A stretch of DNA of 64,000 nucleotides from Cohnella silvisoli (lineage in GTDB: Bacteria; Bacillota; Bacilli; Paenibacillales; Paenibacillaceae). The stretch covers positions 1-64,000 of the forward strand of contig NZ_JAIOAP010000022.1 of the NCBI RefSeq assembly GCF_021190915.1, given 5' to 3'. The stretch's first letter is position 1; each line of letters opens with the position of its first letter. A program made the position numbers and the translations under genes. A model generated the notes under the pieces. That model worked only from the letters and a program-made list of their open reading frames with translations. It had not been told where the DNA came from and did not search any database. Positions 7,965-16,917 of this stretch are shown in pieces.

Positions 7965-8624
7965 TTATTGGTTCAGCTCCGGACGTTTGCCCGTCATCAA
8001 GTATACGACGCTTTCCGCGATATTGGTTGCATGGTCCGCGATCCGCTCGATGTAACGACCGACGAAGCTAAGAAGCATCGCCTGGCTGACCGTCTTCGGA
8101 TTTTCAACCATAAGCGCGAATAGCTCGCGAAGAATTTGCGAATAGAGCGCATCCACTTGATCGTCATCCTTGGCGCTTTTGTAAGCCAGGTCAACGTTCT
8201 CGTCCACATAGGATTGCAGAGACTCTTGAATCATTACGGTGACAAGCTCGGCCATTCTCGGCAAATCCAACAATGGCTTGATCAGGGGCTGCCCGTCCAA
8301 TCGAATGACCACCTTGGCGATGTCTACGGATAAATCCCCCATGCGCTCCAAGTCGGAAGAAATCTTGAAAGCGATAAGAATACGGCGTAAATCTTTGGCG
8401 ACCGGTTGTTGCGTAGCAATTAACTTCGCGCCGATTTCGCTTATTTTCTCTTCCATATGATTCAGCTCGGTGTCGGATTTAACGATCCGCTTTCCGGTCT
8501 CGACGTCGCTATTTTTCAAAGCCTCCATCGATTCTTTAAGCGCGATCTCCACACGGCTTCCCATCTCGGTAAGCAGCTGCGTCATTTCCTCTAAACCCAA
8601 ATCAAACTCTCTGCGTTTAACCAT
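7965..8624 (-). CDS. phoU: Phosphate signalling protein PhoU
   Basis: 219 residues from ATG 8624; the longer open frame reaching 8849 only overlaps pstB and is not coding. All-alpha PhoU fold: two three-helix repeats with the metal-binding motif seen twice, in DLERMGDLSVDIAK (first repeat) and ERIADHATNIAES (second repeat). PhoU dampens Pst import and is needed for PhoR to sense phosphate sufficiency in characterised bacteria. It is the last gene of the first pst operon, 25 bp after pstB, and is followed by a strong terminator. Confidence 0.95.
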   Translation of the reverse strand: MVKRREFDLGLEEMTQLLTEMGSRVEIALKESMEALKNSDVETGKRIVKSDTELNHMEEKISEIGAKLIATQQPVAKDLRRILIAFKISSDLERMGDLSVDIAKVVIRLDGQPLIKPLLDLPRMAELVTVMIQESLQSYVDENVDLAYKSAKDDDQVDALYSQILRELFALMVENPKTVSQAMLLSFVGRYIERIADHATNIAESVVYLMTGKRPELNQ

Positions 8625-8649
8625 TATCCCTAACCGTCCTCTCTCGGAA

Positions 8650-9405
8650 TCAACCGAACCGCCCGCTAATGTAGTCTTCCGTACGTTGATCAGTCGGATT
8701 GGAGAACAATTGCTCCGTCTCCGAATATTCCACGACTTCTCCATTAAGGAAAAAGACGGTTTGTTGAGATACGCGAGCCGCTTGGTGCATGTTATGGGTA
8801 ACCATAACGATCGTGTAACGATCTTTAAGCTCTTGCGCCAGCTCTTCAATCTTTAGCGTGGAGATTGGATCGAGAGCCGAAGTGGCTTCGTCCATGAGCA
8901 GGATGTCCGGCTCGACTGCCAGGGCGCGCGCAATGCACAGACGCTGCTGCTGTCCGCCGGAGATACTGAAAGCGGAACGCTTCAAGTGATCTTTAACCTC
9001 TCCCCAAAGTGCTGCGGAACGAAGGCTCGTTTCCACGATTTCGTCCAATTTCTTGCGATCGGTAATGCCGTGAAGGCGAGGGCCGTAAGCGATGTTGTCA
9101 TAGATCGATTTCGGAAAAGGATTCGGCTGTTGGAACACCATTCCCACGCGTTTACGCAACGTTTCCACATCGACCTCATTGGAGTAGATATCCGTTCCCG
9201 CGATCTCGACTTTGCCTTCGATACGCGTGCCGGCGATCATATCGTTCATCCGGTTAAACGTCCTAAGAAGAGTAGACTTGCCGCACCCGGAAGGACCGAT
9301 AAACGCGGTGATGGCCTTTTCCGGAATTTCCATGTTTACGTGCTTCAATGCGTGAAATTCTCCATAAAATAAATCCAAATCATTGATCTCGATAATGGAG
9401 TTCAT
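8650..9405 (-). CDS. pstB: Phosphate ABC transporter ATPase PstB (copy 1)
   Basis: About 251 residues. The ATP-binding cassette is complete: Walker [11 protein letters not shown]-loop VFQQPNPFP, signature ISGGQQQR, Walker [13 protein letters not shown], switch His in [11 protein letters not shown]. It energises phosphate uptake through PstC/PstA. I prefer ATG 9405 because GAGGAG lies 8 nt upstream; an in-frame TTG at 9411 is too close. The usual Pro after the Walker-B Glu is Ala here (DEATSALD), a mild oddity. It follows a second pstB in the same operon. Confidence 0.93.
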   Translation of the reverse strand: MNSIIEINDLDLFYGEFHALKHVNMEIPEKAITAFIGPSGCGKSTLLRTFNRMNDMIAGTRIEGKVEIAGTDIYSNEVDVETLRKRVGMVFQQPNPFPKSIYDNIAYGPRLHGITDRKKLDEIVETSLRSAALWGEVKDHLKRSAFSISGGQQQRLCIARALAVEPDILLMDEATSALDPISTLKIEELAQELKDRYTIVMVTHNMHQAARVSQQTVFFLNGEVVEYSETEQLFSNPTDQRTEDYISGRFG

Positions 9406-9439
9406 GGCCAATTCTCCTCGTCTGATTTAATTCAAGCCT

Positions 9440-10198
9440 TTATCCGAACCGCCCCGTGATGTAATCGCTCGTCTCTGCCCTTTGCGGATTGGTAAAAATG
9501 TTATTCGTGGAGTCATACTCCATCACTTCGCCCATCAGGAAAAACGCCGTCTTCTCCGACACGCGTGCTGCCTGATGCATGTTGTGCGTCACGATAATAA
9601 TGCAATATTCCCGCTTCAGCTCCGAGATCAACTCTTCGATTTTCGCGGTAGAGACAGGATCGAGTGCAGAAGCCGGCTCATCCATGAGGATGATATCCGG
9701 TTTGACGGCAATCGACCGCGCAATGCATAGTCGCTGCTGCTGGCCGCCGGAAAGCGCTAAAGCCGAATTGTGCAGCCTATCCTTGGTCTCTTCCCAAAGG
9801 GCAGCCTTCGTTAACGACTCCTCGACGATCTCGTCCAGCTCTTTTTTCTTCTTCACGCCGTGATAACGCGGTCCGAAAGCAATGTTCTCGTAGATCGATT
9901 TATGGAAAGGATTGGGACGCTGCCATACCATGCCGATCTTCTGACGAAGCGATACGACGTCGGTTGCCGGGCTGTTGATATTCTGGTCCCTAATCCATAT
10001 TTCCCCGGTTACCGTGCAGTTCGGGATAAGATCGTTCATCCGGTTCAAACTTCTCAGGAAGGTCGACTTCCCGCAGCCGGATGGACCGATCAGCGCCGTT
10101 ACCTGCTTAGGCGCGAAATCGAGCGATACCTTCTTGACGGCAGGTCTATCGCCGTACGAAACGCTCAGGTCTTTGGCAGACAATCCGATACCTTGCAC
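9440..10198 (-). CDS. pstB: Phosphate ABC transporter ATPase PstB (copy 2)
   Basis: 252 residues from a GTG start with AAGGGGG 8 nt upstream. It has Walker [11 protein letters not shown]-loop [11 protein letters not shown], signature LSGGQQQR, Walker [14 protein letters not shown] and the His switch [13 protein letters not shown]. It is clearly a paralogue of the adjacent pstB rather than a very recent duplicate. It lies 13 bp after pstA. Because the second pst operon of the window has no ATPase gene, one of these two ATPases may serve that permease (inference). Confidence 0.93.
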   Translation of the reverse strand: MQGIGLSAKDLSVSYGDRPAVKKVSLDFAPKQVTALIGPSGCGKSTFLRSLNRMNDLIPNCTVTGEIWIRDQNINSPATDVVSLRQKIGMVWQRPNPFHKSIYENIAFGPRYHGVKKKKELDEIVEESLTKAALWEETKDRLHNSALALSGGQQQRLCIARSIAVKPDIILMDEPASALDPVSTAKIEELISELKREYCIIIVTHNMHQAARVSEKTAFFLMGEVMEYDSTNNIFTNPQRAETSDYITGRFG

Positions 10199-10211
10199 GC
10201 GGTAAACCCCC

Positions 10212-11099
10212 TTATTTGATTGCGGTAAATTTGCGGTGCATATAACGTCCTAACCATCTGGCGCCGAAGTTGAATACCAGCACCGTTATTACGAGAACTG
10301 CGGATGCGCCCGCCGCGATCTGGCCGGCATCGGGAGCGAGCCCTTCGGAATTGATTTTCCAGATATGAACCGCCAATGTCTCGGCCGGGCGGAAAGGGTT
10401 CAACGGCGAGAAGGGGCTAAGCGGGTTCCAGTTCGTAAAGTCCAGCCTAGGAGAGCTCATTCCGGCCGTAAACAATAACGCCGCCGCTTCGCCGAACACT
10501 CTGCCCGCCGCTAGGATCGTACCCGTAAGAACGACCGGGAGCGCAATCGGCAGCATAACCGACGTGATCGTTTTCCACTTGGAAAGCCCAAGAGCTAAGC
10601 TCGCTTCTTTCTGTTCGCGCGGTACGCCCTTCAAGCCTTGCTCCGTAATTCGCACCATTAGCGGAAGGTTGAATACGGTTAGCGCCAATGCTCCCGAGAA
10701 TAGCGAGAATCCGAATCCAAATAAATTAACGAGCACTAGAAGTCCGAATAGACCGACGATGATGGAAGGAACCGACGAGAGAACTTCTACGATTAAACGA
10801 ATGAAGTTGGTTATCCGGTTCATCGGAGCGTACTCGCTCATATAAATTCCCGCACCCAAGCCGATCGGAATCGTTATGATCATCGTTAAGACGAGTAAAA
10901 ATATCGAGTTGAATAGCTGAGGTCCGATCCCGCCGCCTTTGCGAATCGATTCGGGCGCGGAAGTCAGAAAGTGGAAGCTGATATGCCCGACGCCCCGAAA
11001 TAGAATGTATCCAAGCAAACCGGCTAATACTAAGACAATCAAAGCCGCGACGGCCATAATGATCGATGTAGCGATTTTATCCGCTGTCTTTGCTTTCAT
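10212..11099 (-). CDS. pstA: Phosphate ABC transporter permease PstA
   Basis: About 295 residues from ATG 11099 (ribosome binding site GGAAGGGAG). There are six hydrophobic segments; the ABC-permease EAA-type loop appears as [19 protein letters not shown] proline/aromatic-rich loop near residue 230 ([14 protein letters not shown]) is typical of PstA before the final segments. Its ATG overlaps the pstC stop codon by 4 bp (ATGA), so the two subunits are translationally coupled. It forms the membrane channel with PstC. Confidence 0.93.
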   Translation of the reverse strand: MKAKTADKIATSIIMAVAALIVLVLAGLLGYILFRGVGHISFHFLTSAPESIRKGGGIGPQLFNSIFLLVLTMIITIPIGLGAGIYMSEYAPMNRITNFIRLIVEVLSSVPSIIVGLFGLLVLVNLFGFGFSLFSGALALTVFNLPLMVRITEQGLKGVPREQKEASLALGLSKWKTITSVMLPIALPVVLTGTILAAGRVFGEAAALLFTAGMSSPRLDFTNWNPLSPFSPLNPFRPAETLAVHIWKINSEGLAPDAGQIAAGASAVLVITVLVFNFGARWLGRYMHRKFTAIK

Positions 11100-11998
11100 A
11101 ATTTCGATCTCCCTTCCAGGAAACGTACGATGAAGACGAAGACGAACGTCATCAGCATCAGAATAAGAGCCAAGGACCACAACGCGTTATTAGCTAACGA
11201 GCCCATAGCCGTATTCCCCATGCTGAGCGTAATGGCGCTTGTCAGCGTCGAAGCCGATTCGAACAGCGACCGCGGAATATGCGGAGCGTTTCCGATAACC
11301 ATCTGAACGGCGAGCGCTTCGCCGAAAGCACGCGCGATCCCGAGCACGATGCCCGTCATTAAAGCCGGAAGCGTAGTCGGTAGAACAATTCGATATATGG
11401 TTTGCCAACGGGTTGAGCCTAACGCGTAAGAGCCTTCTTTCAGGCCTTTGGGCAGCGCGGCTAACGCGTCGGTAGCTATTGTCGTAATCGTAGGAAGAAT
11501 CATGATCGACAGTACGAGGGCGCCTGCCGCGATACCGATACCTTGACCGGGAAATACGTCGCGGAAGAAGGGAACGATAACGCTTAAACCCACGAATCCG
11601 TACACGACCGATGGGATGCCGGCCAGCAATTCGATAACCGGCTGCAAATACTTGCGCCCGAATTTGGGCGAAATCTCAACCATGAATACTGCCGCGCAGA
11701 AACCAAGCGGGGCAGCTAAGCAAGCTGCTAATATGGATGTACTGAATGAACCGAATATGAAAGGCAATGCTCCAAAAAGTGCGGGTTCGCCATCGGGAAG
11801 CCACTTCAGCCCTGTTAACAAATCGATGACGTTAACATGATTTACGATAAAGGTGCTGAGCCCCTTGGAAGCGACAAAATAAACAATCGAAAATATGGTG
11901 GTGATGAGAAAAAGGATACACAAGAACGTATAAATCTTGCCTACCCATTCCTCCGCTAGATGCGGCTTCGCTTTTTGTCGGTCTAACGACTGAGACAT
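11096..11998 (-). CDS. pstC: Phosphate ABC transporter permease PstC
   Basis: 300 residues with six membrane segments and the EAA loop GLKEGSYALGSTRWQTI. The segment AGIPSVVYGFVGL is a PstC hallmark. It is the partner of the overlapping PstA and is separated from pstS by a strong hairpin. In this operon the permease is produced with two ATPases and PhoU. Confidence 0.93.
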   Translation of the reverse strand: MSQSLDRQKAKPHLAEEWVGKIYTFLCILFLITTIFSIVYFVASKGLSTFIVNHVNVIDLLTGLKWLPDGEPALFGALPFIFGSFSTSILAACLAAPLGFCAAVFMVEISPKFGRKYLQPVIELLAGIPSVVYGFVGLSVIVPFFRDVFPGQGIGIAAGALVLSIMILPTITTIATDALAALPKGLKEGSYALGSTRWQTIYRIVLPTTLPALMTGIVLGIARAFGEALAVQMVIGNAPHIPRSLFESASTLTSAITLSMGNTAMGSLANNALWSLALILMLMTFVFVFIVRFLEGRSKL

Positions 11999-12016
11999 AA
12001 ATCTCTCCCTTTACAT

Positions 12017-12057
12017 AGCCAATCAAGAGGCACTGACGATCTGCCTCTTGATTGGCT
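12017..12057 (-). other. Intercistronic hairpin between pstS and pstC
   Basis: A perfect 16-bp inverted repeat (arms 12017-12032 and 12042-12057, 9-nt loop) without a following T run. Probably it protects the 3' end of pstS mRNA or partially terminates, giving more binding protein than permease (inference). Confidence 0.7.
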
Positions 12058-12075
12058 CATGATATGGAACGCTTA

Positions 12076-12999
12076 TTATTTCGTGACGTTGCCTGCAACA
12101 TCGCGTTTAACTTTCATCTTGCTCATCGGGATGTAGCCGAGTTCAACGACGTCCCCATTCTGAACTTCATCGCTCAGCATGAAATCCAGGAAAGCTTTAA
12201 CTTCTGCTTTTGGCTCGCCTTTCGTGTACATGTGCTCGTATGCCCAGACAGGATAAGTGCCGTCCGCTACGGTGTCTTCAGTTGCCTCAATACCTTCGTA
12301 CTTAACCTTCTTAATGGAATCATCCAAGTAAGACAGTGCCAAGTAACCGATCGCTCCCGGCGTTTCGCCGACTAGCTTCTTAACCGTGCCAGAGGAATCT
12401 TCTTGAATCGAGCCTTGCAAGTCTTCCGTTTTTTGCCCTAAAGCGAATTTCTCGAAAGTGGCGCGAGTACCGGAGCTGGATGGACGGTTAACGATTTGGA
12501 TCTTCTGATCGTTTCCGCCAACGTCTTTCCAGTTCGTTACTTTACCGGTGAAAATGTCTATTAGTTGTTGTTTAGTTAAATTATCCACCGTTACTGCTGG
12601 ATTAATAACCGCAGCGATACTAACTACCGCAACTTGGTGATCGACTAAAGCGGCTGCTTTGTCCGCATCCAGCTTTTCTTCTGCGAACACATCGGAGTTA
12701 CCGATTTCTGATTGTCCTTCAGACACTTGAGTGAGGCCCGTACCGCTGCCTCCAGCTTGAACTTGAATAGAGACTCCTTTGTTCTTATCCATGAATTTCC
12801 CTGAAGCTTGTTCAACTAGCTTCTGCATTGCGGAAGAACCTGATGCTAGAAAAGAACCGGATAAGTCACTTGCGCTCTCGCTTGGGCTATTGCTAGCATT
12901 CTCGCTTGGGCTATTGCTGCTTTCGTTATTATTTTTACCGCATGCGGCCAGTGTTACCGTCAGGATTAGCGTCATCAACAAGATTACCGTCTTTTTCAT
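12076..12999 (-). CDS. pstS: Phosphate-binding lipoprotein PstS
   Basis: 307 residues. A lipoprotein signal peptide ends at LAAC (Cys 20), followed by a Ser/Asn-rich linker and the type-II periplasmic-binding fold. Phosphate-contact motifs are present: GSSAMQ near residue 54, GGSGTG near 84, and SSSGTRATF near 170. It captures phosphate outside the membrane and delivers it to PstCA. It heads the first pst operon directly behind a PhoP box, so phosphate starvation should induce the whole operon. Confidence 0.95.
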   Translation of the reverse strand: MKKTVILLMTLILTVTLAACGKNNNESSNSPSENASNSPSESASDLSGSFLASGSSAMQKLVEQASGKFMDKNKGVSIQVQAGGSGTGLTQVSEGQSEIGNSDVFAEEKLDADKAAALVDHQVAVVSIAAVINPAVTVDNLTKQQLIDIFTGKVTNWKDVGGNDQKIQIVNRPSSSGTRATFEKFALGQKTEDLQGSIQEDSSGTVKKLVGETPGAIGYLALSYLDDSIKKVKYEGIEATEDTVADGTYPVWAYEHMYTKGEPKAEVKAFLDFMLSDEVQNGDVVELGYIPMSKMKVKRDVAGNVTK

Positions 13000-13049
13000 T
13001 TCGTGATAGTTCCCCTTCCAGCTCTCAGTTATTTTTGCTTACAGTTAAT

Positions 13050-13092
13050 ATTGTAGAAGGTTGTCGTTAATCTAATGTTTTCGTTTTGTTAA
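13050..13092 (-). promoter_or_regulatory. PhoP box and promoter of pstS
   Basis: Minus-strand hexamers TTAACA (13087-13092), AAAACA (13076-13081) and TTAACG (13065-13070) are spaced exactly 11 bp apart, as in Bacillus PhoP boxes. A -10 TACAAT lies at 13050-13055, 9 nt after the last hexamer, with no -35, typical of PhoP-activated promoters. Confidence 0.75.
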
Positions 13093-13197
13093 CTGAGTGA
13101 AAAAAATAAATACATTAATTCTATGTAAATGATAAAATTATAGACAAAGTTAATAAATCGGTGTAAAAGCGGGGTTTTCATCATCAGTCTATTAAAA

Positions 13198-14058
13198 ATG
13201 AAATTACTGGTATTAATCGATCGTTATAAACAGGTTACCGCAGTTGCAAATGCTCTTAATATGAAGCAACCGACAATCAGCTTCCATATGAAGAAGATGG
13301 AGACCGATTGGGGAGTAAAGCTCTTCCAAGCAAAGTCAGGGCGAATCTTTCTTACGAATGCCGGGAAAATAATGCTGCCTTACGCTAGCCAAATCAGCGC
13401 GCTCTATACCGAAGCGGAATCCAAAATAACAGAACTGCGCGATAACGAGAGAACTCTTCTCCGAGTCGGATGCACGGACTGCGCCATGACCACGATTGCT
13501 CGTTCGAACTGGTTAACAGCCGTTAGGGACAAAGCCAATATTCAAGTATCCATGCAATCCGGAGACGAACAATCGCTATATCAATTGCTAAATGCGGGCA
13601 TGCTTGACCTAGCGATTTGCGGACTTCCACCCCAAGCTTCTTACGACTTCCACTATGATAAGTTGGCTGCCTCTTCGCTTAAGCTGATCTTACCCGTCGG
13701 TCATTCCTTAACCCAAGAAAGCGAGCTTGCTCCGCACAATCTCTTTAAATACGCTTTTATCGATCATACGGAGACCTCAATTAGCGAGCTCATTGCGTTA
13801 TGGAAGGCGCATCTCCATTGGACGATTAACACAGTCGCGAAATTCGAATCCGTCGAGATGATTATAAGTGCCGTCCACGCTCAAATGGGTGTAGCTATTT
13901 TGCCGGAATGTGTGCTTCCCGATCCAGCCCATCGAGTAGTCGCTTTGGACCTTCCGGGGATATCCTCCGAGTGGAACCTCTATGCAAGCTGGAGATCCAA
14001 CTACTGGAACATCCCCCTCATCAAACAAATCGTAGAGTTCGACCTCTCGAGAAGGTGA
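13198..14058 (+). CDS. LysR-family transcriptional regulator
   Basis: 286 residues. The N-terminal winged helix-turn-helix (about 1-60) has the LysR pattern AVANALNMKQPTISFHMKKME and a following LFQAKSGRIFLTNAG. A type-II binding-protein-like effector domain occupies about 85-285. It is divergent from pstS and convergent with pstA of the second operon (16 bp gap). The ATG at 13198 has no clear ribosome binding site, and the frame is open upstream, so translation may begin a few codons earlier at a non-standard codon. The effector is unknown; a link to phosphate transport is suggested only by position. Confidence 0.85.
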   Translation: MKLLVLIDRYKQVTAVANALNMKQPTISFHMKKMETDWGVKLFQAKSGRIFLTNAGKIMLPYASQISALYTEAESKITELRDNERTLLRVGCTDCAMTTIARSNWLTAVRDKANIQVSMQSGDEQSLYQLLNAGMLDLAICGLPPQASYDFHYDKLAASSLKLILPVGHSLTQESELAPHNLFKYAFIDHTETSISELIALWKAHLHWTINTVAKFESVEMIISAVHAQMGVAILPECVLPDPAHRVVALDLPGISSEWNLYASWRSNYWNIPLIKQIVEFDLSRR

Positions 14059-14074
14059 ATTTGCATAAAGAAAT

Positions 14075-14971
14075 TTACTTATTTTTACGATCTTTAATCC
14101 ATAGCGGTATGCGGAAAACAACGTTAAACATCAGAATAACGAATACGAGTACGGCAGCGGCTTTGTCGGAAATCGAAACCGCATCCGGCACGATCGCTTC
14201 CGACTGGACATACCACAGATGAACGGCTAATGTTTCGCCCGGCGACAACAGGTTAAAGTCCCACATCTCGCCAGAAGTCGTAACGCCCGCTGTCAGAATA
14301 ATAACCGCGCTTTCCCCGAAAGCTCGACCCGCCACTAAGCAAATGCCTGTAACGATACCGCTGATCGCAGACGGAACGAGCACGCGCCGAATGGTCTGAA
14401 GATGGGTCGCTCCCAAGGCAAAGGAAGCCTGCTTCACTTCTTTCGGAACGGCTCTTATCGCTTCTTCCGTTACCCTCGTCATCACGGGCAAGTTCAGGAA
14501 AGCCAGGCTGACTGCCCCGCCGATAATCGTAAGTCCGATTTGGAACATCTCGACGAACAAGGCGATTCCGAACAATCCGAAAATAATCGAAGGAACGGAT
14601 GCCAATCCCTCTACGCAAATGCGCACGAACCCGATCAATTTATTGCTCGGTGCGAACTCGGCCAAGTAAATGCCGGCAGCCATCCCAAGCGGAATAGAAA
14701 TGGCAAGGGAGATGACCAACATGTAGAAGGAATTGAACAGCGCTGGACCGATGCCTCCCCCTTCTTCCATCTCGCTAGGCAGACCCATGATAAAATCCCA
14801 AGTTAAATGCGGCAGCCCTTTTTGCAAGATTAGAAAGAGCAAAGCGCAAATGAACAAAACGATACAAGAGGAAATGCCCCATACGAACACGGTAAACGTG
14901 CGATTTTTAACTTTGTTTAACCCTTTGCCGGAACTAAAAGCTCCTCCAGACCCGCTAGCAGCCGCCCTCAT
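14075..14971 (-). CDS. pstA: Phosphate ABC transporter permease PstA (second system)
   Basis: 298 residues, six membrane segments. The ABC-permease loop reads KEVKQASFALGATHLQTI, and LASVPSIIFGLFGIA is the PstA signature. It has a Gly/Ser-rich cytoplasmic N-terminus of about 20 residues. Its start overlaps the pstC stop by 4 bp. No ATPase gene follows; the operon ends here against the convergent LysR gene. Confidence 0.92.
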   Translation of the reverse strand: MRAAASGSGGAFSSGKGLNKVKNRTFTVFVWGISSCIVLFICALLFLILQKGLPHLTWDFIMGLPSEMEEGGGIGPALFNSFYMLVISLAISIPLGMAAGIYLAEFAPSNKLIGFVRICVEGLASVPSIIFGLFGIALFVEMFQIGLTIIGGAVSLAFLNLPVMTRVTEEAIRAVPKEVKQASFALGATHLQTIRRVLVPSAISGIVTGICLVAGRAFGESAVIILTAGVTTSGEMWDFNLLSPGETLAVHLWYVQSEAIVPDAVSISDKAAAVLVFVILMFNVVFRIPLWIKDRKNK

Positions 14972-15942
14972 TGCTGTGCCCCCTTACGTTGGAACAAACG
15001 AACGATCACGATCATGAGCAAAGAAATTACAAGCAATAGGAAACCCATCATATAGAGCGCGTTATTCCAAGTCGAATCGAATGGAACGTTAGCGATTTGC
15101 ATGACGATGTTGCTTGTCAATACCGAAGTCGGTTTAAACAGGGCGTCCGCCAATTGCGGCGTGTTACCTATGACCATGACGACCGCCATCGTCTCGCCGA
15201 TCGCGCGAGCCATACCCAGAATAACCGCATACATAATGCCGCTGCGGGCAGCCGGAATGATGACTTTGAAAATCGTTTGGAATCTCGTTGCTCCAAGCGC
15301 ATAGGATGCATCCCTGTACTTCCGCGGGACAACGCTGATCGCATCGTCGCTAATACGGCTAATCGTCGGAAGAACCATTATGGTAAGAACGATAGCCGCG
15401 GCGAGAATTCCATCTCCCATGTTCGTTCCCGTCAAATCCCTTAGGAGCGGAATCAGTATCGTCATACCGAGAAATCCATAGACGACCGAAGGAATCCCGA
15501 CGAGCAGATCCAGAACGGGACGCAACAAATTCCGCATCCATTTCGGAGCGATCTCTGCTAGAAATACGGCAATGATGACCGACAAAGGAACTGAGATCAA
15601 CAGCGTCAGAAGCGTGAGAGCGAACGTACCGAAAATGAATATGAATGCCCCGTAACTCTCATTCTCGGGTGACCAATCCGACGAAAAAAAGAATGTCATT
15701 GGAGAAACATCGCGGAAAGTAAGTATGCCGGTCCGAAACATGAAGAACAGGATGCTGAACAATATCAAGCAAACGAACGCGGCGCTTGCGATACAGGCGA
15801 TTTTGAAAAAACGGTTGTAGAAAAGGAGCCTGTTTTTCCGGTCGAACTTTTTCCCCGAACCCGCTTTAATGCTGCCTCCGAGCTCGGTCGAGGAAGATTT
15901 CGTCCCGACTAACGTGCTTTGGGCCGTATTTTCCAGTTGCAT
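14968..15942 (-). CDS. pstC: Phosphate ABC transporter permease PstC (second system)
   Basis: 324 residues with a hydrophilic N-terminal extension of about 45 residues, then six membrane segments. The loop RKYRDASYALGATRFQTI and the motif VGIPSVVYGFLG identify PstC. It lies downstream of the second pstS with a gap of about 100 bp and is translationally coupled to pstA. Confidence 0.92.
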   Translation of the reverse strand: MQLENTAQSTLVGTKSSSTELGGSIKAGSGKKFDRKNRLLFYNRFFKIACIASAAFVCLILFSILFFMFRTGILTFRDVSPMTFFFSSDWSPENESYGAFIFIFGTFALTLLTLLISVPLSVIIAVFLAEIAPKWMRNLLRPVLDLLVGIPSVVYGFLGMTILIPLLRDLTGTNMGDGILAAAIVLTIMVLPTISRISDDAISVVPRKYRDASYALGATRFQTIFKVIIPAARSGIMYAVILGMARAIGETMAVVMVIGNTPQLADALFKPTSVLTSNIVMQIANVPFDSTWNNALYMMGFLLLVISLLMIVIVRLFQRKGAQQ

Positions 15943-16041
15943 AAGGGTCTTTATCCTCCCATGAAGAAACCAGCGTCGCGTGATGTCCGCTATGCTGGCC
16001 TCTTCCCATATGTTGGGTTATTGTATTGGAGCGTTATTCGA

Positions 16042-16893
16042 TTACTTGATTGCGGAAATCGGAATGAATTTCAGCTTTTTCAGGGAACCGTTTTGGAACT
16101 TCTTGCTTTGGATGTACTCGATGAATGCTTTAACAGCACCCTCAGGCTTGCCTTTAGTCATGTAATAGCCGTAGCCCCATACTTTATAAGTTCCGTTAAT
16201 GACATTCGCTTCCGAAGGAGCCACGCCATTGATTTGAAGAGCTTTCATGCTGCTTGTTACGTATACGAGATCGATATAACCGATAGCGTTAGGCGTCGTT
16301 TCGATGGCTGTTTTCATATCGCCGCTCGATTTGACTTCTTTGTAGTTGCTGCCTTTGCTCAGGAAGTCGGAGCCTTGCAAAGCTTTCATTTGGAAGTTAA
16401 CGCGAGTACCGGAACCGAATGCGCGGTTAACGACGATGATGTCGGCATCTGCGCCGCCTACGTCTTTCCAGTTCGTTACTTTACCGGAGAAAATGTCTTG
16501 CAATTGTTTTGTCGTTAAGCTGTCGGATTTCACGTTCTTGTTAACAACAGCTGCGAACGGGATAACCGCTACTTTGTTCGCTACTTGGCCATCGAATTTC
16601 TTGAAGCCGGGTACGTCCGTGGAAGCATCCCAGTCTACTGCGCCGATATCGGCAATGCCTTTGCGTACCGATTGCGGTCCAGTTACGGAACCGGCTGCCG
16701 AAGCCGAAATTTTAACCTTCGGGTTCAGCTTTTTGAATTCGTTAGCCGCTTGAAGCGTGAGCGGAAGAAGCGCGGAAGATCCATTGATTACGATTTTACC
16801 GCTTAGGGAGCTAGCAGCACCCGCTACGGATACCGATGTCGTGACTAGCGCAATCGCCATTGCGGCGACGGATAAAGATTTGAACAATTTCAT
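16042..16893 (-). CDS. pstS: Phosphate-binding protein PstS (second system)
   Basis: 283 residues. It has a classical Sec signal peptide ending SVAGAA with no lipobox Cys, unlike the first PstS. The binding fold carries NGSSALLPL near residue 38, AAGSVTGPQS near 67 and FGSGTRVNF near 160. The shared segment FSGKVTNWKDVGG is nearly the same as in the first PstS. Lack of a lipid anchor means it would be released or retained by other means, perhaps with help of the upstream secreted protein (inference). It is 24 bp downstream of the 16918-18354 gene. Confidence 0.92.
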   Translation of the reverse strand: MKLFKSLSVAAMAIALVTTSVSVAGAASSLSGKIVINGSSALLPLTLQAANEFKKLNPKVKISASAAGSVTGPQSVRKGIADIGAVDWDASTDVPGFKKFDGQVANKVAVIPFAAVVNKNVKSDSLTTKQLQDIFSGKVTNWKDVGGADADIIVVNRAFGSGTRVNFQMKALQGSDFLSKGSNYKEVKSSGDMKTAIETTPNAIGYIDLVYVTSSMKALQINGVAPSEANVINGTYKVWGYGYYMTKGKPEGAVKAFIEYIQSKKFQNGSLKKLKFIPISAIK

Positions 16894-16917
16894 TGATGAT
16901 TTCTCCTCTCAATTCTC

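Noticed and set aside
8625-8849. 75-residue N-terminal extension of PhoU
   Set aside because: It overlaps the conserved 3' end of pstB in another frame and has no similarity to PhoU; ATG 8624 is the family start.
9405-9411. TTG 9411 as start of pstB copy 1
   Set aside because: It lies only 2 nt from GAGGAG; ATG 9405 has normal 8-nt spacing.
12017-12057. Full intrinsic terminator between pstS and pstC
   Set aside because: The stem is strong, but no T run follows, and pstC has no promoter that I can see in the short gap.
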